Below, in pieces: positions 19,258-27,639 of a stretch of DNA of 64,000 nt. This DNA is from Sulfitobacter sp. F26169L (GTDB taxonomy: Bacteria; Pseudomonadota; Alphaproteobacteria; Rhodobacterales; Rhodobacteraceae). How positions within the stretch are numbered: the stretch's first letter is position 1; each line of letters begins with the position of its first letter. A program made the translations under genes and the position numbers. The DNA is taken from assembly GCF_026410285.1 (NCBI RefSeq), contig NZ_JAPMLP010000002.1:467633-531632 (forward strand), in the 5' to 3' direction. The notes under the pieces were generated by a model. That model was not told the DNA's origin. It did not search any database and was given only the letters and a program-made list of their open reading frames with translations.

Positions 19258-21050
19258 GTGACAATTACGTCCACAAATTCAAAAGTGCGCACATCGACAA
19301 GGCCCAGATCGGATATCCGCAATTCGGGGATCACGACAAGCGCCAGCAGGGAGTGTTGCATATACGCATTGTTGAGGGTGCAACCGCAATCGCGCATGGC
19401 TTCCATCACGGCATCGGTTTTCGCTGCTACCTCGGCGGCCGGGCTATCCGACATCAGGCCGGCGATCGGCAGGTCGATTGTGGCCAGTTCCATACCGTTT
19501 TTGAAGACAGTAATGCCGCCGCCCAGCGCGCGCAGATGATTTGCTGCCAGCGCCATGTTGCCGGTATCGGTTCCCACAACAATCATATGGTGGCTGTCAT
19601 GCGCCACGGTTGAGGCCATTGCCATTTCCCCAGTATAACCAAACCCCGACACCAGCGCATTGACCACGCCACCGGTGGCGCGGTGCCGTTCCACCAACGC
19701 AATCTGGCAAACATCACCGTGCGCTGTCACGCGGCCTTCGGTGACGGGCAGTTCAAACTGAAGCGCCTTGGTAGGTGCCTGGTTTTCGACCACGCCAATT
19801 ACGTTGGCAGTGACTGAATTTGCTCCGGCGGGGGCGGTGATGGTGAAATCATCGAGTGACAGATCAGCGGCCATATTGACCGTCTGGCGCGCATGTTCGG
19901 GCCAGTTGAAATGCGGGCAGTCCACAAGGCATACTCCGTCCTGCGCCACGATTTCTCCGCGCGCGATGACTGTTTCAACCGGCAATGTGCGCAAGTCTGA
20001 TGACAGGATTACATCGGCCCGCCGACCGGGCGTAAGCGACCCTATCTCGCGTTCCAGCCCGAAGTGGGTAGCGGTATTTATTGTCGCCATTTGCAGCGCT
20101 ACCAGCGGATCACAGCCACAGTCGATGGCATGGCGCACAACGCGGTTCATGTGCCCATCATTGACCAGCGTGGCAGAATGACAATCATCGGTACACAGGA
20201 TCATGTTGCGTGGATCAAGGCCGCGCTCGGTTATTGCGGTGATCTGGCTTTCTACGTCATACCACGCAGAGCCTAGCCGGATCATCGCCCGCATTCCCTG
20301 CCGCATGCGCGCGATCGCGTCCGCCTCACAGGTGCCTTCGTGATCATCAGCGGGGCCGCCTGCGACATAAGCTGCGAAGGCAGGCCCGAGATCGGGAGAG
20401 GCATAGTGCCCCCCCACAGTCTTGTCTGCACGTTGGGTGGCGGCAATTTCGGCCAGCATTTGCGGATCGGCGTTGCTGACACCGGGAAAGTTCATCATTT
20501 CACCCAGTCCGATGATGCCCGGCCATTGCATTGCCTCGGCCACATCATCGGCGGTGATCTCGTAGCCTGTTGTTTCCATACCCGGCGCGCTGGGCGCGCA
20601 GGATGGCATCTGGGTAAAGATATTCACAGGCTGCATCAGCGCTTCGTCATGCATCATGCGCACGCCGCTCAGCCCCAGTACATTGGCGATCTCATGCGGA
20701 TCTGTGAACATGCTTGTGGTGCCGTGGGGGATCACGGCACGTGCAAATTCAGCGGGGGTAAGCATGCCGCTTTCGATGTGCATATGCCCGTCGCACAGGC
20801 CGGGGATCATATAGCGCCCCCGTGCCTCGATGATTTCGGTCTGTGGCCCTTTGCAGTGATCCGCACAGAGCCCGACAAAGGCGATGCGCCCTTTTACGAT
20901 TGCGATGTCGTGATCAGGTAATGCTTCGCGGGTGTGGACGTTTACCCAGATGCCGCCCTTGATGATCATATCAGCAGGCGCGCGGCCAGCGGCGACATTA
21001 ACCAGATCGGCGGCCACATCGGGCCATGAGGGGAAAGTTGCTTGTGTCAT
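19254..21050 (-). CDS. ade: Adenine deaminase
   Basis: This enzyme deaminates adenine to hypoxanthine with a binuclear metal centre. The 598-residue protein has the amidohydrolase motif CDGHMHIESGMLTPAEFA near residue 90, LCTDDCHSA further on, and the C-terminal adenine-deaminase domain with VVGTDTGNMALAANHLRALGGG. ATG 21050 is preferred to GTG 21065 because the sequence then begins MTQATFPSWPD. It is first in the operon with the SUKH-like gene and amn, so AMP can be taken to adenine and on to hypoxanthine. Confidence 0.96.
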   Translation of the reverse strand: MTQATFPSWPDVAADLVNVAAGRAPADMIIKGGIWVNVHTREALPDHDIAIVKGRIAFVGLCADHCKGPQTEIIEARGRYMIPGLCDGHMHIESGMLTPAEFARAVIPHGTTSMFTDPHEIANVLGLSGVRMMHDEALMQPVNIFTQMPSCAPSAPGMETTGYEITADDVAEAMQWPGIIGLGEMMNFPGVSNADPQMLAEIAATQRADKTVGGHYASPDLGPAFAAYVAGGPADDHEGTCEADAIARMRQGMRAMIRLGSAWYDVESQITAITERGLDPRNMILCTDDCHSATLVNDGHMNRVVRHAIDCGCDPLVALQMATINTATHFGLEREIGSLTPGRRADVILSSDLRTLPVETVIARGEIVAQDGVCLVDCPHFNWPEHARQTVNMAADLSLDDFTITAPAGANSVTANVIGVVENQAPTKALQFELPVTEGRVTAHGDVCQIALVERHRATGGVVNALVSGFGYTGEMAMASTVAHDSHHMIVVGTDTGNMALAANHLRALGGGITVFKNGMELATIDLPIAGLMSDSPAAEVAAKTDAVMEAMRDCGCTLNNAYMQHSLLALVVIPELRISDLGLVDVRTFEFVDVIVT

Positions 21051-21101
21051 GTCCCAATATTTCACAGGGTTGGTTCAGGTACAAGCGGGGGAAACGACGC
21101 A

Positions 21102-21533
21102 ATGGATTATGACAGTGTTGGTGCTGCCGTGTTTGGCCAATCTTTGTGCGGCATGGGCGTGAATTTGCTGGTGAAAGATGTAAGCGCCCAAGTGGCCTTT
21201 CTAGAGACTGTTTTTGACATGAAGTCCCATCAACCAACTGCGGATTTCGCGATTATGGTGTATGGTAACAATGTTTTTCAGGTGCACAGTGACGGGACGT
21301 ACCACGCAAATCCGTTACTGGGGCTTGTGCCGGAAACCCCGCCCCGTGGGGGTGGCATTGAGCTGAGGCTCTATGACACTGATCCCGATACCGCGTGTAA
21401 ACGTGCCGAAGACGCGGGCGCGACGATTTTGCAAGCACCCGCTGACAAGCCGCATGGCCTGCGCGAAGCCTATATCCTTTGCGACAACGGGTATGCTTGG
21501 GTGCCTAGCAAGCCGTTAAATCAGATCAAATAA
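21102..21533 (+). CDS. VOC / glyoxalase-fold protein
   Basis: A 143-residue protein of the vicinal oxygen chelate superfamily with two beta-alpha-beta-beta-beta modules. Visible blocks are GVNLLVKDVSAQVAFLETVFDM in the first half and GGIELRLYDTDPDTACKRAEDAGATILQAPADKPHGLREAYILCDNGY in the second. Family members include glyoxalase I, dioxygenases and resistance proteins, and the reaction here is not predictable. ATG 21102 follows GGGGGAA. It is divergent from ade by 51 bp and lies upstream of the aldolase run. Confidence 0.75.
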   Translation: MDYDSVGAAVFGQSLCGMGVNLLVKDVSAQVAFLETVFDMKSHQPTADFAIMVYGNNVFQVHSDGTYHANPLLGLVPETPPRGGGIELRLYDTDPDTACKRAEDAGATILQAPADKPHGLREAYILCDNGYAWVPSKPLNQIK

Positions 21534-21600
21534 TGTCGCAGACGGAACGGACGGGCCGGGTGCGCACAGGTTCTGTAAAGACTGAGAAAGGGAGAACGTG

Positions 21601-22356
21601 ATGAATATCGCCGAGCGCAAGCCGAACATGGCCCACTGGCAGGAACGTGTCGATCTGGCGGCGGCGTTTCGCTGGACCGCGCGGTTGGACATGCATGAAA
21701 GCGTTGCCAATCATTTCTCTCTCGCGGTGAATGACGATGGCACACAGTTTTTGATGAACCCGAACCAGATGCATTTCAGCCGTATCAAAGCGAGTGATTT
21801 ACTGTTGATTGACGCGAATGATCCAGAAACGCTTGAAGGCCCGAATGCACCTGATCCAACAGCGTGGGGTTTGCACGGCGGCGTGCACCGTGCCTGCGGC
21901 CACGCGCGCTGCGTGATGCACGTTCATTCAATCTTTGCGACTGTGTTGGCATGTTTGCAAGACAGCCGTCTGCCGCCGATTGACCAGAATTGTTGCACCT
22001 TTTTCAATCGTGTCGTGATTGATGAAGAATACGGCGGGCTGGCGTTTGAGGATGAGGGCGCGCGCTGCGCAAAGCTGCTGACTGACCCGAAGCAAAAAGT
22101 GATGGTCATGGGCAGTCATGGCGTGATGGTGATTGGCGATACCGTGGCCGAGACATTCAACCGCCTGTATTATTTCGAGCGCGCGGCAGAGACGTATATC
22201 CGCGCATTGCAAACGGGTATGCCACTGCGGCGCATCAGTAACGAAATCGCAGAAAAGACTGCCCGAGAACTGGAAGAATATCCAGAGCAGGACGCGCGCC
22301 ATCTGGCGGAGCTGAAGGCGATTTTGGACAGCGAACAATCGGATTACGCACAATGA
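21601..22356 (+). CDS. Class II aldolase/adducin family protein
   Basis: A 252-residue protein of the class II aldolase/adducin family, zinc enzymes that include fuculose-phosphate aldolase and ribulose-phosphate epimerase. Likely metal ligands are in HGGVHRACGHARCVMHVHS, with the paired histidines, and further down at MVMGSHGVMVIGDT. SVANHFSLAV near residue 35 is the conserved N-terminal block. I chose ATG 21601 directly after a GTG; GGGAG is upstream. The stop overlaps the next start by ATGA. The substrate is unknown. Confidence 0.85.
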   Translation: MNIAERKPNMAHWQERVDLAAAFRWTARLDMHESVANHFSLAVNDDGTQFLMNPNQMHFSRIKASDLLLIDANDPETLEGPNAPDPTAWGLHGGVHRACGHARCVMHVHSIFATVLACLQDSRLPPIDQNCCTFFNRVVIDEEYGGLAFEDEGARCAKLLTDPKQKVMVMGSHGVMVIGDTVAETFNRLYYFERAAETYIRALQTGMPLRRISNEIAEKTARELEEYPEQDARHLAELKAILDSEQSDYAQ

Positions 22357-23315
22357 GCCGTACCGAGTGGAATCATGCGCCCAAGGGCGCCATCCCCGTA
22401 TCACCCCTGTGGCAATGGCCCCCGCGCCCATTGAAGGTGCTCAAATGGTACGCCGACGGTTGGTTTCCGCTGACAATCAATCTGGGCATTCTGGCGCTGG
22501 CTTTTCTAAGCTGGGCGCTGTTCAGCCCAACGTTAGAGACAGCGACAACGCCCGGTTTGTGGGTGTTGGGCATCTGGTTGCGCAATGCGGTGATCATCAC
22601 GCTGCTTGCAGGGGGGTTACACCTTTGGTTCCACGCCTATGCGGTGCAGGGGACAGATTACAAATACGACCCACGTCCGTTTCCGCGCAAAGGGCGGATG
22701 TTTTCTTTCTCGGACCAATTGAAAGATAACATGTTCTGGACAATCGCATCCGGCGTCACGGTCTGGAGCCTGTTTGAAACATTCGCGTGGTGGGGTTTGG
22801 CCACAGGCGTGCTGCCGCAAACAACATTTGCGCAAACACCGATTTGGTTCGTTGCCTTCTTCTTTCTCATTCCCGTCTGGGAGAGCTTTTATTTTTACTG
22901 GATACACCGATTGCTGCACACAAATGCGCTGTACCGGTTTCACGCGCTGCATCACCGCAACACCGACGTTGGCCCTTGGTCCGGCCTGTCAATGCATCCG
23001 GTTGAGCATGTGATGTATTTCGGAACGGTGCTTATCCATCTGGTCCTGCCCAGCAGCCCCGTTCACGTCATTTTCCATCTGATGTTCTACGCGTTGCTGG
23101 CAGTCACTTCCCACACCGGTTTTGAAGGTCTGTGGTTTCGCAACAAAAAACGCGTGCATCTGGGGATGTTCCACCACCAGTTACATCACCGCTATTTCGA
23201 GGTGAACTACGGCAATCTGGATGTACCATGGGACAAGTTGTTCGGCTCATTCCATGACGGAACCGAGGCGGGTAAAACGATGATGCGCGAACGCTTTAAA
23301 AGCAGGAAAAGATGA
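22353..23315 (+). CDS. Sterol desaturase / fatty acid hydroxylase family protein
   Basis: A 320-residue membrane di-iron enzyme of the fatty acid hydroxylase superfamily. The histidine boxes are HRLLH (in YWIHRLLHTNALYRFHALHH), HALHHRNTD and HHQLHHRYFEVNYG, which together carry the iron ligands. Four or more hydrophobic helices are present, for example AFLSWALFSPTLE and TPIWFVAFFFLIPVW. Such enzymes hydroxylate or desaturate lipids with O2. It is overlapped by 4 bases on both sides, by the aldolase gene and the acyl-CoA dehydrogenase gene, so the three products are probably made together. Confidence 0.88.
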   Translation: MSRTEWNHAPKGAIPVSPLWQWPPRPLKVLKWYADGWFPLTINLGILALAFLSWALFSPTLETATTPGLWVLGIWLRNAVIITLLAGGLHLWFHAYAVQGTDYKYDPRPFPRKGRMFSFSDQLKDNMFWTIASGVTVWSLFETFAWWGLATGVLPQTTFAQTPIWFVAFFFLIPVWESFYFYWIHRLLHTNALYRFHALHHRNTDVGPWSGLSMHPVEHVMYFGTVLIHLVLPSSPVHVIFHLMFYALLAVTSHTGFEGLWFRNKKRVHLGMFHHQLHHRYFEVNYGNLDVPWDKLFGSFHDGTEAGKTMMRERFKSRKR

Positions 23316-24475
23316 TGATTTACGGACTGACCGAAGAACACCAGATGATTGCGGATACGGTCCGTTCGTTTGTGGAGAAGGAGATTTACCCTCACGAAGA
23401 GTTGGTAGAGCGCACTGGGGAGGTGCCCCAGGAGATCGCCCAGGAGATCAAAAAAAAGACAATCGATCTGGGTTTTTATGCCTGCAACTTCCCTGAAAGT
23501 GTTGGCTGCGCGGGGCTGAACCATGTCGAATTTGCGCTGGTTGAACGTGAATTAGGACGCGGCTCAATGGCGCTGAACCATTTTTTTGGGCGGCCACAAA
23601 ATATTCTGATGGCCTGTGAGGGGGAGCAGATCGAACGCTATCTAATGCCGGCAGTGCGTGGTGAGCGGATGGATGCGCTTGCCATGACCGAACCGGGAGC
23701 AGGCTCGGACGTGCGGGGCATGAAATGCAATGCTGTTCGGGACGGAGGCGACTGGGTCGTAAACGGCACCAAGCACTTCATCTCGGGCGCGGATCACGCT
23801 GACTTTATCATTGTGTTTATCGCAACAGGTGAAGACCAGACACCAAAAGGCCCCAAGAAACGTATCACAGCCTTTCTTGTGGATCGTGGCACTCAAGGGT
23901 TCACAATCCGTGACGGTTATAAGTCGGTAAGCCACCGTGGTTATAAAAACATGATACTCGAATTTGACGATTGCCGCCTGCCTGACGCGCAAGTTTTGGG
24001 TGAAGTTGATAGTGGATTCGAGGTGATGAACACATGGCTCTACGCCACGCGTATTACTGTCGCTACGATGAGCGTGGGCCGCGCAAGACGGGTGTTTGAT
24101 TACGCACTAACCTATGCTGCCGAGCGTGAGCAATTTGGCCAGAAAATCGGCAAGTTTCAAGGCGTTTCATTCCAATTGGCGGATATGATTACAGAGATTG
24201 ACGCCGCCGATCTCTTAACGCTCGCCGCTGCGGACAGACTGGATAAAAAGATCCCCGCAAACCGCGAGATTGCGAGTGCAAAACTCTATGCAAGCGAGAT
24301 GCTCGCAAGGGTGACCGATGCAGCAATTCAGGTTCATGGCGGTATGGGTTTAATGGATGACTATCCCCTAGAACGATTCTGGAGGGATGCACGCGTCGAG
24401 CGGATATGGGATGGAACCTCCGAGATTCAGCGACACATTATCAGCCGCGAAATGTTGAGAGCACTGGGCGCATGA
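23312..24475 (+). CDS. Acyl-CoA dehydrogenase with Asp at the catalytic Glu position
   Basis: A 387-residue flavoprotein that oxidises an acyl-CoA to the 2-enoyl-CoA. It has the N-terminal helical domain, the beta domain with AMTEPGAGSDVRGM, and the C-terminal FAD-binding part with QVHGGMGLMDDYPLERFWRDARV. In medium-chain enzymes the catalytic base is the Glu of YEGTxxIQR. Here the motif is IWDGTSEIQR, placing Asp367 at that site; activity could be retained or specificity altered. The start ATG overlaps the desaturase stop. A repeat-rich terminator-like module follows the gene. Confidence 0.92.
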   Translation: MMIYGLTEEHQMIADTVRSFVEKEIYPHEELVERTGEVPQEIAQEIKKKTIDLGFYACNFPESVGCAGLNHVEFALVERELGRGSMALNHFFGRPQNILMACEGEQIERYLMPAVRGERMDALAMTEPGAGSDVRGMKCNAVRDGGDWVVNGTKHFISGADHADFIIVFIATGEDQTPKGPKKRITAFLVDRGTQGFTIRDGYKSVSHRGYKNMILEFDDCRLPDAQVLGEVDSGFEVMNTWLYATRITVATMSVGRARRVFDYALTYAAEREQFGQKIGKFQGVSFQLADMITEIDAADLLTLAAADRLDKKIPANREIASAKLYASEMLARVTDAAIQVHGGMGLMDDYPLERFWRDARVERIWDGTSEIQRHIISREMLRALGA

Positions 24476-24506
24476 TAAATCCATGTCTGCGCGAATATTG
24501 CAAGAT

Positions 24507-24571
24507 GATGGGGTACCAGTCCCCCATCGGCCTTTGGCCGATTCCCCCAGGGATATTTTTAGCCAAAAGAA
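24507..24571 (+). repeat. 3'-end hairpin repeat module, copy 1
   Basis: Starting 31 bp after the acyl-CoA dehydrogenase stop. GATGGGG can pair with CCCCATC, ATCGGCC pairs with GGCCGAT around TTT, and then CCCCC, GGGATATTTTT and a conserved AGCCAAAAGAA tail follow. The same architecture is at 42557-42618 behind petR, in the same orientation relative to its upstream gene, with different but still complementary stem bases. It may act as a transcription terminator or mRNA 3'-end stabiliser. Confidence 0.7.
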
Positions 24572-24718
24572 GTAGGGGAGCCCACAGAGGAGCCCCCCTC
24601 GAAAAAATAGCAGTGCTACTTCTTCTGGCACAGTCATCGGCGTCCCCGCCTGTACTGCAAGTAAGTCCTAGCGTAGCGTTAGTTAGTAGAGCGTTATTTC
24701 TTTTGGCTAAAAATATCC
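24551..24718. repeat. 168-bp segment bounded by perfect 21-bp inverted repeats
   Basis: The 21 bases at 24551-24571 recur as an exact reverse complement at 24698-24718. The 126 bp between them hold no convincing gene and contain a small palindrome (TAGCAGTGCTA near 24608). No target-site duplication is obvious. It could be two independently placed repeat tails facing each other, or a MITE-like unit. Confidence 0.6.
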
Positions 24719-24757
24719 TCGCCGAAGGCAAAAAGTTCTTTGTGCGAGAGGTCAGTG

Positions 24758-26782
24758 ATGAGCGCTGACCTAGGAAGGCTTTTGCGGCCCCGGTCAATTG
24801 CGGTGATTGGTGGCGGAGCTTGGTGTAGCCAAATCGTCCGGCAACTACATGGGATTGGATTTACTGGCCGGGTCGATCTTGTGCACCCGCGGTGTGGGAT
24901 CATAGAGGGTATTCCGACCGTTCGTGATTTGAGCGATTTATCATCACCCCCTGATGCCGCCTTTGTCGGGGTGAACCGCAAATCTGCGATTGAAGTTATC
25001 AGATCGCTGGCTTTGTTTGGTGCCGGAGGAGCCGTTTGTTTTGCCTCAGGTTTTGCCGAAGCGTCAGCGGAAGATCGCGATGGGAAGGAACTGCAAGCTG
25101 AATTGGTGAAAGCCGCAGGTGAGATGCCGCTATTGGGACCGAATTGCTATGGGTTTATCAATGCGCTGGATCGCGCGCTGTTGTGGCCGGATCAACATGG
25201 GTGCGACTCTGTGGCGCGTGGTGTCGCTATTCTGACCCAGTCCTCAAATATCGCAATCAATCTAACGATGCAGCAGCGCGGTTTGCCTATCGGTTACGTG
25301 GTAGCTTGCGGAAATATGGCGCAAACTACGCAGGCCCAGATTGCTTTGCAATTGCTTGACGATCCGAGGGTTACTGCAATCGGGCTTCACATCGAGGGAT
25401 TTGGAGATTTGGCTGAGTGGTATGCTCTGGCGCATAAGGCTTGCGATAAGGGAGTGCCGCTGATTGCGTTAAAAGTCGGGCGTTCCGATCAGGCGCAACA
25501 CGCTGCGGTTTCGCATACTGCGTCACTGGCGGGAAGTGATGCCGGTGCGTCTGCCTTGCTAAAACGTTTGGGCATCGGCAGAACGTCCGATCTGCCAACC
25601 TTTCTGGAAACGTTGAAGTTACTGCATATGGTCGGGCCTTTGGATGCGCCGACGCTATCCTCAATAAGCTGTTCGGGAGGTGAAGCAAGTCTGGCCGCTG
25701 ACGCTGCCGTAGGATCAGGCATGACGTTTCCTGCGCTGACCGGCGAACAGCGGGACGGTTTGGCAGATGCTTTGGGACCAATGGTCGCCTTGGCTAATCC
25801 GCTGGATTACCACACTTATGTGTGGCGGGATGTGGTCAAGATGACTGCAGCTTGGCTGCCAATGACGGCGTCGCACATCGGGCTGACGCTTGTTATCGTG
25901 GATTATCCGCACACGGATGCAAGGGACTGGGATTGTGCGACAAAGGCGGCCCTTGCCATACGTGCGAAAAGTGGCCGACCAGTCGCTGTCGTAGCGACCC
26001 TGCCGGAATTGATGCCACCTGATGTTGCTGCCGAATTGATGGCCGGAGGGGTTGTGGCGATAAGTGGGCTGACCGAAGCAATTGCAGCGGCGTCTATTGC
26101 AGCCTCCTTGGCGAAACCTGTCGCGCAGCCGGTGCTTAATGCCGGAGCGGATCGCGAGGCGGTTTTGGTGGATGAGGCCCAAGCCAAGGCCGCATTGAGC
26201 GGCTTTGGTGTCTTAGTGCCAAAAGGTGCAACAGTTCGGCGCATGGAAGGACTGAAAACTGTGGCTGCATCGTTAACTGCACCTTTGGTTCTTAAAGTTA
26301 CGGGCCTTGCGCATAAATCCGAGGCATGCGGTGTGCGTCTGGGGCTTGCGGTGGATGAAGTGTTTACTGCCGCACAAGTGATGCCGGAAGGCGCTTATCT
26401 GGTCGAGGAAATGGTGCAGGAAGCGGTTGTTGAACTGCTGATCGGGGTCACTCGTGACCCTGCGCACGGTTTTGTCCTGACACTTGGTGCAGGTGGCGTT
26501 TTGACAGAGTTGTGGCAAGATACGGCCTCGATGCTGATTCCGGCAGATCCGGGATCAGTGGTGGCGGCATTGAAATCGCTTCGTATATGGCCCTTGATCG
26601 AGGGGTATCGCGGCAAATCCGGTGCTGATCTGAATGCAATCATCCGTGCTGTGATGGGCGTTCAGGAATACGTTATTGTCAATGCCAGCCGCGTCAGCGA
26701 GGTAGAGATCAACCCGTTGATGTGTACACCCGACACAGCCGTTGCAGTGGATGCATTGCTGTGTGAAGCCAGAGGAGAATAG
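24758..26782 (+). CDS. ADP-forming acyl-CoA ligase (acetate-CoA ligase family)
   Basis: A 674-residue fused alpha-beta enzyme that couples CoA thioester formation to ATP/ADP plus phosphate. The N-terminal CoA-binding Rossmann domain has RSIAVIGGGAW. The succinyl-CoA-ligase-like domain has LLGPNCYGF and VSHTASLAGSDAG, where the His of HTASLAGS is the expected phosphohistidine. The C-terminal ATP-grasp domain contains APLVLKVTGLAHKSEACGVRLGL and VEINPLM. ATG 24758 with GAGAGG upstream is preferred to TTG 24740. It lies 2 bp upstream of a CaiD-like crotonase, so it probably activates that pathway's acid. Confidence 0.9.
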   Translation: MSADLGRLLRPRSIAVIGGGAWCSQIVRQLHGIGFTGRVDLVHPRCGIIEGIPTVRDLSDLSSPPDAAFVGVNRKSAIEVIRSLALFGAGGAVCFASGFAEASAEDRDGKELQAELVKAAGEMPLLGPNCYGFINALDRALLWPDQHGCDSVARGVAILTQSSNIAINLTMQQRGLPIGYVVACGNMAQTTQAQIALQLLDDPRVTAIGLHIEGFGDLAEWYALAHKACDKGVPLIALKVGRSDQAQHAAVSHTASLAGSDAGASALLKRLGIGRTSDLPTFLETLKLLHMVGPLDAPTLSSISCSGGEASLAADAAVGSGMTFPALTGEQRDGLADALGPMVALANPLDYHTYVWRDVVKMTAAWLPMTASHIGLTLVIVDYPHTDARDWDCATKAALAIRAKSGRPVAVVATLPELMPPDVAAELMAGGVVAISGLTEAIAAASIAASLAKPVAQPVLNAGADREAVLVDEAQAKAALSGFGVLVPKGATVRRMEGLKTVAASLTAPLVLKVTGLAHKSEACGVRLGLAVDEVFTAAQVMPEGAYLVEEMVQEAVVELLIGVTRDPAHGFVLTLGAGGVLTELWQDTASMLIPADPGSVVAALKSLRIWPLIEGYRGKSGADLNAIIRAVMGVQEYVIVNASRVSEVEINPLMCTPDTAVAVDALLCEARGE

Positions 26783-26784
26783 CG

Positions 26785-27564
26785 ATGGAACCGATCAAAA
26801 CGCACCGTGAAGGTGCAATTCTGCAGGTAACATTGGACCGCCCCAAAGCGAATGCAATCGATTTAATAACATCGCGACAGATGGGAGAGGTTTTTGCCGG
26901 TTTCCGCGACGATTCCGGGCTTCGTGTTGCGATTATCACCGGCGGGGGTGATAAATTCTTCTGTCCGGGCTGGGATTTGAAAGCAGCGGCAGACGGTGAC
27001 GCGGTGGATGGTGATTACGGCGTCGGCGGCTTTGGCGGGTTGCAGGAACTGCGGGGATTGAACAAACCGGTAATAGCTGCTGTGAACGGTATTTGCTGTG
27101 GTGGCGGGCTGGAACTGGCATTGAGCGCCGATATGATTTTGGCGGCTGATCATGCAACTTTTGCATTGCCGGAAATCCGCTCGGGTACCGTGGCCGATGC
27201 GGCAAGTGTGAAGCTGCCCAAGCGTATTCCCTATCATATCGCGATGGAGCTTTTGCTGACAGGGCGCTGGTTTGACGCGGAGGAAGGCAAAACATGGGGG
27301 CTGGTGAACGAGATATTGCCAGCAGACCAATTGATGGAGCGGACATGGGAGCTTGCGCGGCTTTTGGCGTCGGGGCCGCCGCTGGTCTATGCCGCAATCA
27401 AAGAGATTGTGCGCGATGCGGAAGATGCAAAATTTCAGGACGCGATGAACCGGATTACAAAACGGCAACTGGCCAGTGTCGACACCCTTTATTCTTCCGA
27501 AGACCAGCTGGAAGGTGCGCGCGCATTTGCAGAAAAACGTGATCCGGTCTGGAAAGGCAAATAA
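26785..27564 (+). CDS. Enoyl-CoA hydratase/isomerase, CaiD (carnitinyl-CoA dehydratase)-like
   Basis: A 259-residue crotonase. Resemblance to carnitinyl-CoA dehydratase is strong from memory of the family: LDRPKANAID, FRDDSGLRVAIITGGGDKFF, PGWDLKAAADG, GLNKPVIAAVNG and a C-terminus AFAEKRDPVWKGK. Both crotonase glutamates are present (GGGLELAL and ALPEIRSG). The gene starts 2 bp after the ADP-forming ligase. With the upstream acyl-CoA dehydrogenase it could degrade a short quaternary-amine acid such as carnitine/crotonobetaine, but other 3-hydroxyacyl-CoA substrates are possible. Confidence 0.82.
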   Translation: MEPIKTHREGAILQVTLDRPKANAIDLITSRQMGEVFAGFRDDSGLRVAIITGGGDKFFCPGWDLKAAADGDAVDGDYGVGGFGGLQELRGLNKPVIAAVNGICCGGGLELALSADMILAADHATFALPEIRSGTVADAASVKLPKRIPYHIAMELLLTGRWFDAEEGKTWGLVNEILPADQLMERTWELARLLASGPPLVYAAIKEIVRDAEDAKFQDAMNRITKRQLASVDTLYSSEDQLEGARAFAEKRDPVWKGK

Positions 27565-27639
27565 CAGGCATTTGCCAAATGTCCGCTGGTAAGGTTATCT
27601 GATTACAAATTAGATTTTAGAAACAGGCGCTAAATTTCC

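Noticed and set aside
24649..24662. 14-base match CCTGTACTGCAAGT, also found at 54212-54225 upstream of petA
   Set aside because: Several 14-base matches are expected by chance in 64 kb, and the flanks are unrelated.
24406..24768. Frame running through the repeat region after the acyl-CoA dehydrogenase gene
   Set aside because: It reads through the repeat hairpins in an alternative frame and begins inside the dehydrogenase gene; no protein family is visible.
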